The position numbers were made by a program, and so were the translations under genes. This document shows positions 28,938 through 37,360 of a stretch of DNA of 64,000 bases, piece after piece (the first letter of the stretch is position 1; the number at the start of each line of letters is the position of its first letter). The notes beneath the pieces are model-generated. The model did not search any database. It saw only the letters and a program-made list of their open reading frames with translations, and was not told where the DNA came from. Location of the stretch: contig DATAGP010000031.1 in assembly GCA_036263655.1 (NCBI GenBank), positions 1-64,000 on the forward strand, in the 5' to 3' direction. The stretch is from Schlegelella_A sp036263655. GTDB taxonomy: Bacteria > Pseudomonadota > Gammaproteobacteria > Burkholderiales > Burkholderiaceae_C.

Positions 28938-29528
28938 CTAGGTGATAGCGCCACCTGCATTTCCGAACCAGACAGATGGCTCGGCGCGCCGAACGTCTCG
29001 AGTCTTGGGCAGGAGAAGTACGATGAGTTCGAAGACAGCGTCTCGAAGAAGTGTTCGATGCTTCGTTCCGGCGTTCTTCAGTGACACCTTGACCCCCGGG
29101 TTGGACTCGCGAGAGATCAGTTCCCTCCGAATTACTTCGCGCCGCCTGGCGAAATGAAGACCTTTGAGGCAACCTTTGGCGCGCTCGTCTTCGAGTGACG
29201 CGACGGAATAGTTGTGAGCGAAAAGGTTCCGGACCTTGGCGATGGTCTTGAGATCGTCTCGCTGTTCCGCGCTGATTAATCCTAGGCAGTACGCTAGCTG
29301 GTAGCGGGCGCCGTTCGCCCCAATCGGGCGGTCCGGGGCAAGGAGCCGATCGGCTTCTTCTTCATCGTCTATGAACGCTGCGCGAAGTAGTTGTTCCAGG
29401 ATGGAATCGAGGTATGACGCGCCGATGACGGCGAGTGCACGATCTTCGGCGCTGCGGAATTCTGCATCGATGGAACGGAGGATCGCGACCCCCAAATCCT
29501 CTGCCCCGATGGCCTTCGGTGTTTTCAT
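28938..29528 (-). CDS. MtlR-like protein
   Basis: A 196-residue helical protein with the MtlR pattern: RALAVIGASYLDSILEQLLR, then DRPIGANGARYQLAYCLGLI and KVRNLFAHNYS. The RN..AH motif is also typical of HEPN-like folds. MtlR represses the mannitol operon in enteric bacteria. Here there is no sugar-transport context, so a defence or regulatory role in the island is more likely, but that is an inference from position. ATG at 29528 is preferred over a TTG three codons earlier. It follows the coiled-coil gene by 31 bases and is probably co-transcribed with it. Confidence 0.8.
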   Translation of the reverse strand: MKTPKAIGAEDLGVAILRSIDAEFRSAEDRALAVIGASYLDSILEQLLRAAFIDDEEEADRLLAPDRPIGANGARYQLAYCLGLISAEQRDDLKTIAKVRNLFAHNYSVASLEDERAKGCLKGLHFARRREVIRRELISRESNPGVKVSLKNAGTKHRTLLRDAVFELIVLLLPKTRDVRRAEPSVWFGNAGGAIT

Positions 29529-29559
29529 CTTCGCCAAGCGACAACCTTTCTCGTCAACG

Positions 29560-30054
29560 CTAAGAGGTACGTTTCGCCTGCTTCTTTCGATTCATCGCTG
29601 CGCTCGACCGACTTGGCGAACTCGTACTGCTATCAACCTTCTTTCGAGCCGCTGCACGAGCCGCCGGAACCGCCTGACCTTTTGCGGCTCTTCCTCGCCG
29701 AACCTGGCCGCCGTTGCCTCGCTCGACCTCCTCCAGGCGCGCTTCCCATCGCTTCAATTCGATTTCCCTCAAGTCGAGTTCGACCTGCTTACGATGCATG
29801 TTCCGTTCGAGTTCGAGCGTTCGCCGCTCAAAGGCCAGTTCGCGACGCTCGACTTCCGCCTGCCGAGTTGGAACAAGGTACCCCGCTGCGGGCTTGGCGA
29901 CGGTCTTCGCCACCTCGCCGACGATCTCCCAGGCAACCTGTCTTTTTTGCTGCCTATTAGCCTGCCAGCGCTCAAGAAAGCCAAGAACCGTGGCCAAGAG
30001 CCACTTGATGATGGGCGGACCTGCGGTCCGTACGACGGGTAGAAGGGACGGCAT
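29560..30054 (-). CDS. Small coiled-coil protein with N-terminal hydrophobic helix
   Basis: A 164-residue protein of unknown function. A hydrophobic stretch around residues 14-28 (PPIIKWLLATVLGFL) could anchor it in the membrane. Residues 60-115 form a charged, arginine/glutamate-rich coiled coil. The tail is rich in Lys, Arg, Ser and Ala and probably disordered. ATG at 30054 gives the longest consistent frame. It is the island gene nearest the tRNA and lies immediately upstream of the MtlR-like gene on the same strand. A membrane-anchored helper for the neighbouring gene is possible, but nothing in the sequence proves it. Confidence 0.65.
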   Translation of the reverse strand: MPSLLPVVRTAGPPIIKWLLATVLGFLERWQANRQQKRQVAWEIVGEVAKTVAKPAAGYLVPTRQAEVERRELAFERRTLELERNMHRKQVELDLREIELKRWEARLEEVERGNGGQVRRGRAAKGQAVPAARAAARKKVDSSTSSPSRSSAAMNRKKQAKRTS

Positions 30055-30240
30055 CGGTACCTCGGGCCGGTGGGAGCAGGTCCTAGGGTATAGCGGCAGC
30101 CATATGGCGTCCGCTCATCTGCGTGTGGAAATCGGCGACTCGGAGGCCGGGCGTTTGGTAGGAGTAGGGGTTGCCATCTGAGACTTCGCCGATGTGAGGA
30201 CCGCGCCCTCTGGTACAGAGGCTCCTGTATCGTACAAACC

Positions 30241-30278
30241 AAGAAAAACGGGTTAGACGCCGAAGCATCTAACCCGTT
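30241..30278 (-). terminator. Rho-independent terminator of tRNA-Arg
   Basis: An 11-bp stem AACGGGTTAGA/TCTAACCCGTT (30247-30257 with 30268-30278) with a 10-base loop. On the minus strand it is followed by a U-rich tract (TTTTTCTT). It lies 19 bases after the encoded CCA of the tRNA and fits termination of that transcript. Confidence 0.9.
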
Positions 30279-30296
30279 GAGCCAGAACGGAAATTC

Positions 30297-30373
30297 TGGT
30301 GCGGCTGGCAGGATTCGAACCCACGACCCCTTGGTTCGTAGCCAAGTACTCTATCCAACTGAGCTACAGCCGC
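30297..30373 (-). tRNA. tRNA-Arg(ACG)
   Basis: The reverse strand folds into a complete cloverleaf. The acceptor stem is GCGGCTG/CAGCCGC, followed by discriminator A and an encoded CCA. The D-arm region reads TAGCTCAGTTGGATAGAG, the anticodon stem-loop CTTGG-CTACGAA-CCAAG gives anticodon ACG, and the T arm contains GGTTCGAATCC. A34 would be converted to inosine to read CGU, CGC and CGA. The gene's 3' end faces the island, consistent with use as an attachment site. Confidence 0.97.
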
Positions 30374-30401
30374 TGAGCCGCAAATTATAGCAGCGGCCCC
30401 T

Positions 30402-31649
30402 TCAGCTCAGGCGTGCGGCGGCCTCGAACGCCTGCGCCGCGCGCTCGCGGTCACCGTCCTGGCGAGCCAGCTCGGCGAGCGCGATCCAGGCCTTGCGGCG
30501 CGCCGACAGGCCGAGCCCCGTGTCCGCCGCAGCATGCTCGAGGAGCGCGCGCGCCTTGCCCCACAGCCCGCGCTCGGCCAGGGCCTGGCCGGTGGCGAGG
30601 GAGACGGCGCCGTCGCGCGGCATGGCGTTTGACGCCGACTCGAGCCGAGGCAGCCATTCGGCGCCCATGCCCGCCACCGCGCCGGCGAGCGCCTCGGCGA
30701 CGCAATGGCGCTCCTCGGCGCCGAGTTCCGTGATGCGGTCCCACAAGGGGCGCAGCCAGGCCCGCGCGTCCTCGGGCGCGCCGAGCGACACGGCCCGGTG
30801 CGCGGCGCGTGCAGCGACGAAGGGATCGCGCCGATCGGCGGCGTCGAACGAGAGCCAGAGCCGACGCAGCTGGTCCAGGTCGTGCACGGTCTCGAGCGAC
30901 TCGAAGGCGAGCGAGCGCAACAAGCCCTCGGCCGCGATCGGCGAGAAGGCCTGGTGCTTGACGAGCAGGCGCGCCGTCTTGAGGGCCTCCTGCGGCTGCC
31001 GGCCGAGGCGCGCCGCCTGCAGCTTCAGGCGCAGGGCCGAGGTTCGCCGCGCGACACCGAGCGGCAGCTCGTTGAGCAGCTGCGTGGCACGCGCCGCGTC
31101 GCGGTCGTCGAGGGCCCATTCGGCGGCCAGCAGGCGGGCGCCCTCGCCGGCCGATCGAGCGGCGGCGCTGCGCTGCGACAGGTCCAGCGCACGCGCCAGC
31201 TCCTGGTCGCGGACGGCGCGGTTCTGCAGCCGATGCGCGCTGCCGGCGGCGAGTAGGTGGCCCAGCACGGTGAACTCGTTGTCCTGCGCGAGGTCCGGTG
31301 TCTCGAGCTGGATCGCCAGGGCCCGCTGCGCCGCCTTCTGCGCGCGTGCGTAGCGGCCGCCGAAATACTGCGCCAGCGCTTCGCGCAGCGCCGCCTGGCC
31401 ATTGCGATCGCGTCGCGCGAGGCGCCACTCGCGCGCCCGCTTCGGCAGCCCGGTGAGCGAGCTCACCCCCTGGATGACGCCGACGGCGAGGAAGCAGGCG
31501 CCGATCAGCAGGAGCAGGAACAGGTTCAGCGACAGGTCGAGGCGCCATGCGCCCCAGTAGAAGCTCGCCAGGCCGTCGTTCGTGCCGAAGGTCGTCGCCG
31601 CGACGACGGCCACCGCGAAGAGCAGGACGAACCAGATCGCGAGCCGCAT
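30402..31649 (-). CDS. hemY: HemY-like protein, heme biosynthesis operon
   Basis: A 415-residue inner-membrane protein with two N-terminal membrane helices (about 2-20 and 38-62: AIWFVLLFAVAVVAATTFG and LNLFLLLLIGACFLAVGVI). A periplasm- or cytoplasm-exposed TPR-like helical domain follows (GGRYARAQKAAQRAL..., then repeated AAR/ALL helices). This is the HemY_N plus TPR architecture of the proteobacterial hemCDXY operon; it is not the protoporphyrinogen oxidase also called HemY. ATG at 31649 lies 2 bases after the hemX stop. It is last in the operon, directly upstream of the tRNA gene. Confidence 0.92.
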   Translation of the reverse strand: MRLAIWFVLLFAVAVVAATTFGTNDGLASFYWGAWRLDLSLNLFLLLLIGACFLAVGVIQGVSSLTGLPKRAREWRLARRDRNGQAALREALAQYFGGRYARAQKAAQRALAIQLETPDLAQDNEFTVLGHLLAAGSAHRLQNRAVRDQELARALDLSQRSAAARSAGEGARLLAAEWALDDRDAARATQLLNELPLGVARRTSALRLKLQAARLGRQPQEALKTARLLVKHQAFSPIAAEGLLRSLAFESLETVHDLDQLRRLWLSFDAADRRDPFVAARAAHRAVSLGAPEDARAWLRPLWDRITELGAEERHCVAEALAGAVAGMGAEWLPRLESASNAMPRDGAVSLATGQALAERGLWGKARALLEHAAADTGLGLSARRKAWIALAELARQDGDRERAAQAFEAAARLS

Positions 31650-31651
31650 GC

Positions 31652-32803
31652 TCAGCGCGTGGTGCGTGAGCCGCCGGCAGCGGCCAGCGCCGCGAAGGTG
31701 TCGTCGGCGCGCAGCACGCCGGCCTGCCGCGCCTGCGTCGACACCTGGCGAAGCAGCTCGGTCGCGTTCTGGGTGCGCTTGGAGGAGCGGTCGAAGTAGC
31801 GCTCGATCGCGCCGGCGACCCATCGCAGGTCGCTCTGCGCCGAGTCGTTCTGCCGCGCCAGCAGGGCCAGGCGAGCATTCAGCAGCCGGAGCTTGAGGTT
31901 CTCGCGCAGGAAGAAGGCCTGGTCTGGCGCGACCAGCATCGCCTCGGGCTGGTCGATGCGGGTGATGCGGATCAGGGCGCGCGCTTCCGACCAGATGCTG
32001 TCGGCGATGAGGCGTCCGAGCCGGTCGAGCTCGCGCGGCAGCCACACGCCGGTCGGCTCGCTCGCCGCCTGCGCCGACGACGCGGCGGCCTGCGGAGCGC
32101 TCGCCGCCGACTCCGTCGCACGCATGCGCGCCGCATCGCGACGCGGCGCCAGCTCGGAGAGCAGGGGCAGCTCGTCGATCATGCGCACCGCCTCGTCGAG
32201 CTTGATCGACAGCGTCGCGACGTCGGCGACGCTGGTCGCCTTCGCGCGCTCGAGATCGCGGGCGATGGCACGACGGACCGGCTCCAGCCGCGGCTGGTTG
32301 GCACGCAGCAGCCGCTCTTCGCCCTGCTTCAGCGCGGCGACCAGCGGCTCGGCGCTGCCCGTCAACGCGGCTTGCTGCATGGCCGCGCGCAGGTCGGCCT
32401 CGATGTCGGCGACGAGGTTGTCGTCGCGCGAGCGGGCCACCGACTGGATCAGCTCCTCGAGCTGGCTGCGCTGCAGGGACACCTCGTTGAGGCGGGCTTC
32501 GAGCAGCGTCGCCTTGGCGACCGCGTCGCGCGCGCTCTCCTGCGCCTGCCGGGCGAGCAGGTTCGCCTCGGTGACGAGCTGGCTGCTTTCCTGGTGCCGG
32601 CGCACCAGCTCGCGCTCGCTGCTGCGCACGCGCTGCTCGGCGCGCCACGCGAACACCAGCGCGGTGATGGCGACCAGCGCCAGCAGGAGGACCGTCAGGA
32701 TGCCCCATCGGACGGCCGCGCTGCGGCCCGCGGCGGGCCGTGCGGGTGCCGGCGTGAAGGCGATGTCCCCGGTTGCTGCGGCGGGCGGAGGGGCGTCGTT
32801 CAC
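31652..32803 (-). CDS. hemX: HemX, uroporphyrinogen-III C-methyltransferase-like membrane protein
   Basis: A 383-residue protein with one membrane segment (about 32-52, VRWGILTVLLLALVAITALV). A long coiled coil follows (about 55-150, rich in Glu, Arg, Gln and Ala), then a helical C-terminal domain. No SAM-binding motif is visible, which agrees with the HemX family: it is annotated by homology as a methyltransferase but lacks known catalysis. The GTG start overlaps the hemD stop (GTGA). It probably organises heme enzymes at the membrane together with HemY. Confidence 0.9.
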   Translation of the reverse strand: MNDAPPPAAATGDIAFTPAPARPAAGRSAAVRWGILTVLLLALVAITALVFAWRAEQRVRSSERELVRRHQESSQLVTEANLLARQAQESARDAVAKATLLEARLNEVSLQRSQLEELIQSVARSRDDNLVADIEADLRAAMQQAALTGSAEPLVAALKQGEERLLRANQPRLEPVRRAIARDLERAKATSVADVATLSIKLDEAVRMIDELPLLSELAPRRDAARMRATESAASAPQAAASSAQAASEPTGVWLPRELDRLGRLIADSIWSEARALIRITRIDQPEAMLVAPDQAFFLRENLKLRLLNARLALLARQNDSAQSDLRWVAGAIERYFDRSSKRTQNATELLRQVSTQARQAGVLRADDTFAALAAAGGSRTTR

Positions 32804-33570
32804 GGTCGCATCGATTGTAGGCAGGCGACCACCGCATCGAGCCCGGAACCGGCCTCGACGACGCAGCCGAAGCCGGCCTGGCGAGCCCGCGAGGCGATGC
32901 GCGGATGCGAGGCGATCGCGCGTGCTGCAGCCCAGCGGCCGGAGCCGGCCAGCTGCTCGAGATGGCCGATCGCCTGCGAGCTGCTGAACAGCCAGGCGAC
33001 GTCGTCGGCGCGCACCAGCGCGTCGAGCGCTGCGCGCCCGTCGGCATCGAGAGACGGCACGGCGCGCGCGTAGGCGTCGATGCGGTCGACGCTGGCTCGC
33101 GCCTCGAGCAGGCGCTCGGTCAGCCAGTCGCGTCCGCCGCCGCCGCGCACGACGAGAACGCGTGCGCCGGTCCAGTCGCGATCGCGCAGTCGCTGCCAGA
33201 GGGATTCGGAGTCGAACTGGCGCGCGTCGCTGGCGGGCGCGACGATCGCGGCGGCATCGATGCCGGCATCGCGCAGGGCCTGCGCCGTGCCGGCGCCCGG
33301 CGCCGCGGCGGCGAGCGATGCCGGCCAGGTCGAGCCCGTCGGCCGCGCGGCGAAGAAGTGCAGGACGGCATTCGGGCTCACGAACACGACCAGGCTGCGC
33401 TCGGGCAAGCCGTGCCACGCAGCGACGAGCGGCGCCCCGTCGGCGGCGGGGACGATCTCGATCAGCGGCAGCGCCACGGCATCGACGGCGCGGGCTCGCA
33501 GTCCTTCGACCCAGGCCGCTGCCTGCGCCGCCGGCCGCGTGACCACGACGCGCAAAGCGGCTTCGCTCAC
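32800..33570 (-). CDS. hemD: Uroporphyrinogen-III synthase
   Basis: A 256-residue cytosolic protein with the HemD two-domain pattern. It has VVVTRPAAQAAAWVEGL at the N-terminus, an SPNAVLHFF block around 66-74, VLVVRGGGGRDWL in the second domain and WLFSSSQAI near 190. It cyclises hydroxymethylbilane to uroporphyrinogen III with inversion of ring D. Length matches the family. The GTG start overlaps the hemC stop by 4 bases and its own stop overlaps hemX, so hemC, hemD and hemX are translationally coupled. Confidence 0.93.
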   Translation of the reverse strand: MSEAALRVVVTRPAAQAAAWVEGLRARAVDAVALPLIEIVPAADGAPLVAAWHGLPERSLVVFVSPNAVLHFFAARPTGSTWPASLAAAAPGAGTAQALRDAGIDAAAIVAPASDARQFDSESLWQRLRDRDWTGARVLVVRGGGGRDWLTERLLEARASVDRIDAYARAVPSLDADGRAALDALVRADDVAWLFSSSQAIGHLEQLAGSGRWAAARAIASHPRIASRARQAGFGCVVEAGSGLDAVVACLQSMRP

Positions 33571-34526
33571 CCGCCGGCGGAGGGCATCGAGCCGGCGATC
33601 GGCAGGCCCAGGTAGCTCGCCGCTCCGGCAGCGACGAGCGCGTGGGCGCAGCGCCGGCCCAGCGCCTCAGCGTCCGCCTCGTCGACGACCTCGCCGCCGC
33701 TTTCGGCGCGCAGCAGCGGCGCGGCATGGCGCTCGGGATGGCCGACCAGAGCCTGCACCTCGAGACGCCTTCCCTGCCAGCGCGCATGCGCCGCGAGCGG
33801 CATGCTGCAGCTGCCGCCGAGCGTGCGCGAGACGGCGCGCTCGGCAGAGACGGCGAGCTGCGTCGGCCGATGCGTCAGCGCGGCCAGGCGCTCGCGCAGG
33901 CCCGCAGATGCGGCGCGGGTCTCGATACCGAGCGCCCCCTGGCCGGCGCAGGGCAGCATCTCGCTCGCGTCGAAGATGAAGCGGATGCGCGTGCCGAGGC
34001 CGAGCCGCACCAGGCCGGCCACCGCCAGCACGATGGCGTCGAAGCCGCCCGCATCGAGCTTGCGCAGCCGCGTGTCGAGGTTGCCGCGCACGGGCTCGAG
34101 GCGGAGGTCGGGCCGCAGGGCCGCGAGCTGAACGACGCGGCGCAGGCTCGACGTGCCCACGACGGCACCGGGCGGCAGCTCCGCCAGCGATGGGTAGCGG
34201 TCCGACACGAAGGCGTCGCGCGGGTCCTCGCGTTCGAGCACGGCCGCGAGGGCGAACCCCGCGGGCAGGTCCATGGGCACGTCCTTGAGCGAGTGCACGG
34301 CCAGGTCGGCGCGGCCGTCCTCGAGCGCGTTCTCGAGCTCCTTGACGAAGAGGCCCTTGCCGCCCACCTTGGCGAGCGTGCGGTCGAGGATCTCGTCGCC
34401 GCGCGTCGTCATCGGCAGGAGCGTCACGGCGACGCCGGGATCGCGCGCGAGCAGGCCCGCGACATGCTCGGCCTGCCAGAGCGCCAGGCGGCTCTCGCGG
34501 GTGGCGATCACGATCGGCGCCGACAT
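33567..34526 (-). CDS. hemC: Hydroxymethylbilane synthase (porphobilinogen deaminase)
   Basis: A 319-residue enzyme that polymerises four porphobilinogens to hydroxymethylbilane. Visible signatures: IATRESRLALWQAEHV at the N-terminus, the catalytic aspartate D82 in HSLKDVP, TSSLRR at 125-130, and the cofactor-attachment cysteine C240 in LGGSCSMPL. The length is normal for the family. It is the first gene of hemCDXY. Its ATG lies only about 30 bases from the ATG of the divergently transcribed ppc, so the two promoters must overlap or lie inside coding sequence. Confidence 0.97.
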   Translation of the reverse strand: MSAPIVIATRESRLALWQAEHVAGLLARDPGVAVTLLPMTTRGDEILDRTLAKVGGKGLFVKELENALEDGRADLAVHSLKDVPMDLPAGFALAAVLEREDPRDAFVSDRYPSLAELPPGAVVGTSSLRRVVQLAALRPDLRLEPVRGNLDTRLRKLDAGGFDAIVLAVAGLVRLGLGTRIRFIFDASEMLPCAGQGALGIETRAASAGLRERLAALTHRPTQLAVSAERAVSRTLGGSCSMPLAAHARWQGRRLEVQALVGHPERHAAPLLRAESGGEVVDEADAEALGRRCAHALVAAGAASYLGLPIAGSMPSAGG

Positions 34527-34555
34527 CGAATGATCCTAGCAGGCACGTCTCCTGC

Positions 34556-37360
34556 ATGATGCTCGGGATGCCACGCCGCAAAGCCGCTCCCGACGCCGCC
34601 GCCGAGAAGAACAAGCCTCTGGTCGACGACATCCGGCTGCTCGGCCGCATCCTCGGCGACGTCATTCGCGAGCAGGACGGTCGCGAGGCCTTCGAGCTGG
34701 TCGAGCGGGTGCGCCAGCTGGCGGTGGCCTACCGGCTGAAGAGCGACGCGCGCGCGGGACGGACCCTGGATCGCCTGCTCAAGGGCCTGAGCGGCGACCG
34801 CACCGTCAGCGTCATCCGCGCCTTCAGCTATTTCTCGCACCTGGCGAACATCGCCGAGGATCGGCACCACCTCCGCCGCCGCGCCATCCATGAACGCAAC
34901 GGCGAACGCCAGCAGGGTTCGCTCGCCTACACCCTCGAGCGGCTGGCGCGCCGGGGCGTGCACGCCGACCGCATCGCCGAGATGCTGCGGCACGCGTTCA
35001 TCTCGCCGGTGCTCACCGCCCATCCCACCGAGGTGCAGCGCAAGAGCATCCTCGACGCCGAGCGCGCCATCGCCGAGCTGCTGCTCGCGCGCGGCGGGCT
35101 GGCCGGCGAGCGCGACCTGCAGGAGAACGAGTCGCTCCTGCGGGCGCGCGTGACGCAGCTCTGGCAGACGCGCATGCTGCGCACGTCGAAGCTGACCGTC
35201 GACGACGAGATCGACAACGCGCTCAGCTACTACCGCTCGACCTTCCTGACGCAGATCCCGGTCCTCTACCGCGACCTCGAGCAGGCCCTGCCCGGCCACG
35301 AGATCGCCAGCTTCTTCAGGATGGGCAACTGGATCGGCGGCGACCGGGACGGCAATCCCTTCGTCAGCGCGGCGACGCTGGCGAGCGCGCTCGCGCGGCA
35401 GAGCGAAACGGCGCTTCGCTTCTACCTGACGCAGGTGCACGAGCTCGGCGCCGAGCTCTCGAACTCGGCGACGCTCGTCGAGGTGACGCCGGCGCTGCAG
35501 CAGCTCGCCGAGTCCTCCGGCGACCACAGCCCGCATCGCCTCGACGAGCCGTACCGGCGGGCGCTCATCGGCATCTATGCCCGGCTCGCCGCGACGCTGC
35601 GGGACCTCACGGGCACGGAGGCCCTGCGCCACGCGATCGCCCCGAGTCGAGCGTACGAGACCTCGGCCGGGCTCCTGGCCGACCTGCGCACGATCGCCGC
35701 CTCGCTGGTTGCGCATCACGCCGAGGCGCTGGTCCGTCCCCGCCTCGCGCCGCTGCTGCGGGCCGTGCAGGTGTTCGGCTTCCACCTCGCGACCGTCGAC
35801 CTGCGCCAGAGCTCCGACCGGCACGAGGCCGTCGTCGCCGAGCTGCTGAGCGTCGCCCGCCTCGAGCCCGACTACGCCAGCCTCGACGAAGGTGCGCGGC
35901 GCGCGCTGCTGCTTCGCCTCCTCGCCGACGCGCGGCCCTTGCGGGTCGTCGAGAGCGCGCGGGCCGCGGCCTACAGCGAGGCGAGCCGCAACGAGCTGGC
36001 GATCTTCGAAGCCGCGGCCACGATGCTGAAGCGCTACGGGCGCGAGGCCTTGCGCCACTACATCATCTCGCACACCGAGAGCGTGAGCGACCTGCTCGAG
36101 GTGCTGCTGCTGCTCAAGGAGACGGGCCTCCTGCTCGGCACACTGGATGCCGACGCGACGACCGCGCTCATCGTCTCGCCGCTGTTCGAGACCATCGCCG
36201 ACCTGCGCAGCGCCGCCGGGATCATGCGCGAGTACTACGCGCTGCCCGGCATCGCTGCCCTGATGCAGCGCTCGGGCGCCGAGCAGGACGTGATGATCGG
36301 CTACAGCGACAGCAACAAGGACGGCGGCGCCTTCACCAGCAGCTGGGAGCTGTACGGTGCCGAGATCGCCCTCGTCGAGCTGTTCGACTCGCTGCGCGCG
36401 TCGCACGGCATCACGCTGCGCCTGTTCCACGGTCGCGGCGGCACGGTCGGGCGCGGCGGCGGCCCGAGTTACCAGGCGATCCTGGCCCAGCCGCCGGGCA
36501 CGGTGAACGGCCAGATCCGGCTCACCGAGCAAGGGGAGGTGATCGCCTCCAAGTACGCGCAGCCGGAGATCGGCCGCCGCAACCTCGAGACACTGGTCGC
36601 GGCGACGCTGGAGGCGACGCTGCTGCAGCCGACGAAGCAGGCGCCGCGCAGCTATCACGAGGCGGCGCGCGCGCTCAGCGACGCCAGCATGGCCGTCTAC
36701 CGGCGGCTCGTCTACGAGACGCCGGGCTTCACCGACTACTTCTTCAGCGCGACGCCGATCCGTGAGATCGCCGAGCTCAACATCGGCTCGCGGCCCGCGT
36801 CACGCAAGCCGAGCCGCGCCATCGAGGACCTGCGCGCGATTCCGTGGAGCTTCAGCTGGGGCCAGTGCCGCGTCGCCCTGCCCGGCTGGTACGGCTTCGG
36901 CTCGGCCGTCGAGTCCTTCCTCGCCGGCGGCGCGCGCAAGGAGCGGCTCGCCCTGCTGCAGCAGATGGCGAAGCGCTGGCCCTTCTTCGCCACCCTCATC
37001 TCGAACCTCGACATGGTGATGGCCAAGAGCGACCTCGGCATCGCCGCGCGCTATGTGGACCTCGTCGAGGACCGTCGCCTCGGCCGCCGCATCTTCGCCC
37101 GCATCGAGGCCGAGTGGCAGCGGACGAACGACGCGCTCGCGCTCATCACCGGCGAGAAGGACCGGCTGGCGTCGAACCCGGCCCTGGCACGCTCGATCGA
37201 GCATCGCTTCCCGTACCTGGACCCGCTCAACCACCTGCAGGTCGAGCTCATCCGGCGCTACCGGGCGCGCGTCGCCGGCAACGGCGCCATCGAGCGCGTG
37301 CAACGCGGCATCCACATCTCGATCAACGGCCTGGCCGCCGGGCTGCGCAACACCGGCTGA
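34556..37360 (+). CDS. ppc: Phosphoenolpyruvate carboxylase
   Basis: A 934-residue enzyme that carboxylates phosphoenolpyruvate to oxaloacetate to refill the TCA cycle. Key blocks are all present: VLTAHPTEVQRKSI near 158, GNWIGGDRDGNPFV near 260, MIGYSDSNKDGG near 580, FHGRGGTVGRGGGP near 625, and the C-terminal NTG tail that binds the aspartate inhibitor. ATG at 34556 is used; ATG at 34568 is a reasonable alternative. It is divergent from hemC with very little intervening DNA, and its stop directly abuts the stop of the converging gene. Confidence 0.97.
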   Translation: MMLGMPRRKAAPDAAAEKNKPLVDDIRLLGRILGDVIREQDGREAFELVERVRQLAVAYRLKSDARAGRTLDRLLKGLSGDRTVSVIRAFSYFSHLANIAEDRHHLRRRAIHERNGERQQGSLAYTLERLARRGVHADRIAEMLRHAFISPVLTAHPTEVQRKSILDAERAIAELLLARGGLAGERDLQENESLLRARVTQLWQTRMLRTSKLTVDDEIDNALSYYRSTFLTQIPVLYRDLEQALPGHEIASFFRMGNWIGGDRDGNPFVSAATLASALARQSETALRFYLTQVHELGAELSNSATLVEVTPALQQLAESSGDHSPHRLDEPYRRALIGIYARLAATLRDLTGTEALRHAIAPSRAYETSAGLLADLRTIAASLVAHHAEALVRPRLAPLLRAVQVFGFHLATVDLRQSSDRHEAVVAELLSVARLEPDYASLDEGARRALLLRLLADARPLRVVESARAAAYSEASRNELAIFEAAATMLKRYGREALRHYIISHTESVSDLLEVLLLLKETGLLLGTLDADATTALIVSPLFETIADLRSAAGIMREYYALPGIAALMQRSGAEQDVMIGYSDSNKDGGAFTSSWELYGAEIALVELFDSLRASHGITLRLFHGRGGTVGRGGGPSYQAILAQPPGTVNGQIRLTEQGEVIASKYAQPEIGRRNLETLVAATLEATLLQPTKQAPRSYHEAARALSDASMAVYRRLVYETPGFTDYFFSATPIREIAELNIGSRPASRKPSRAIEDLRAIPWSFSWGQCRVALPGWYGFGSAVESFLAGGARKERLALLQQMAKRWPFFATLISNLDMVMAKSDLGIAARYVDLVEDRRLGRRIFARIEAEWQRTNDALALITGEKDRLASNPALARSIEHRFPYLDPLNHLQVELIRRYRARVAGNGAIERVQRGIHISINGLAAGLRNTG

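Larger units (their letters stand above)
115..30296. mobile_element. tRNA-Arg-associated genomic island with a variant dpd DNA-modification system
   Basis: The stretch is visibly less GC-rich than the sequence right of 30.4 kb and carries only accessory genes, mainly a 7-deazaguanine DNA modification and restriction cluster. Its right edge lies at the 3' end of a tRNA-Arg gene whose transcription points into the island. That is the usual geometry for integrase-mediated insertion into a tRNA 3' end. I see no integrase or transposase gene and no second copy of the tRNA 3' end in the window, so the left edge and any integrase probably lie left of position 1. The left coordinate is arbitrary. Confidence 0.6.

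Noticed and set aside
1..30296. CRISPR array
   Set aside because: The only regular repeat (1-114) is contiguous, without spacers, and no cas genes are present. The Cas4-like fold belongs to a RecB-type nuclease.
30402..33047. Single 881-codon frame covering hemY and part of hemX
   Set aside because: The first half is out of frame with hemX. HemY has its own ATG at 31649 with membrane helices directly after it.
34508..36658. Very long minus-strand open frame (about 700 codons) antisense to ppc
   Set aside because: It mirrors ppc codon structure in GC-rich DNA. Its translation is low-complexity Arg/Gly/Ala/Leu without domains, while ppc is certain.
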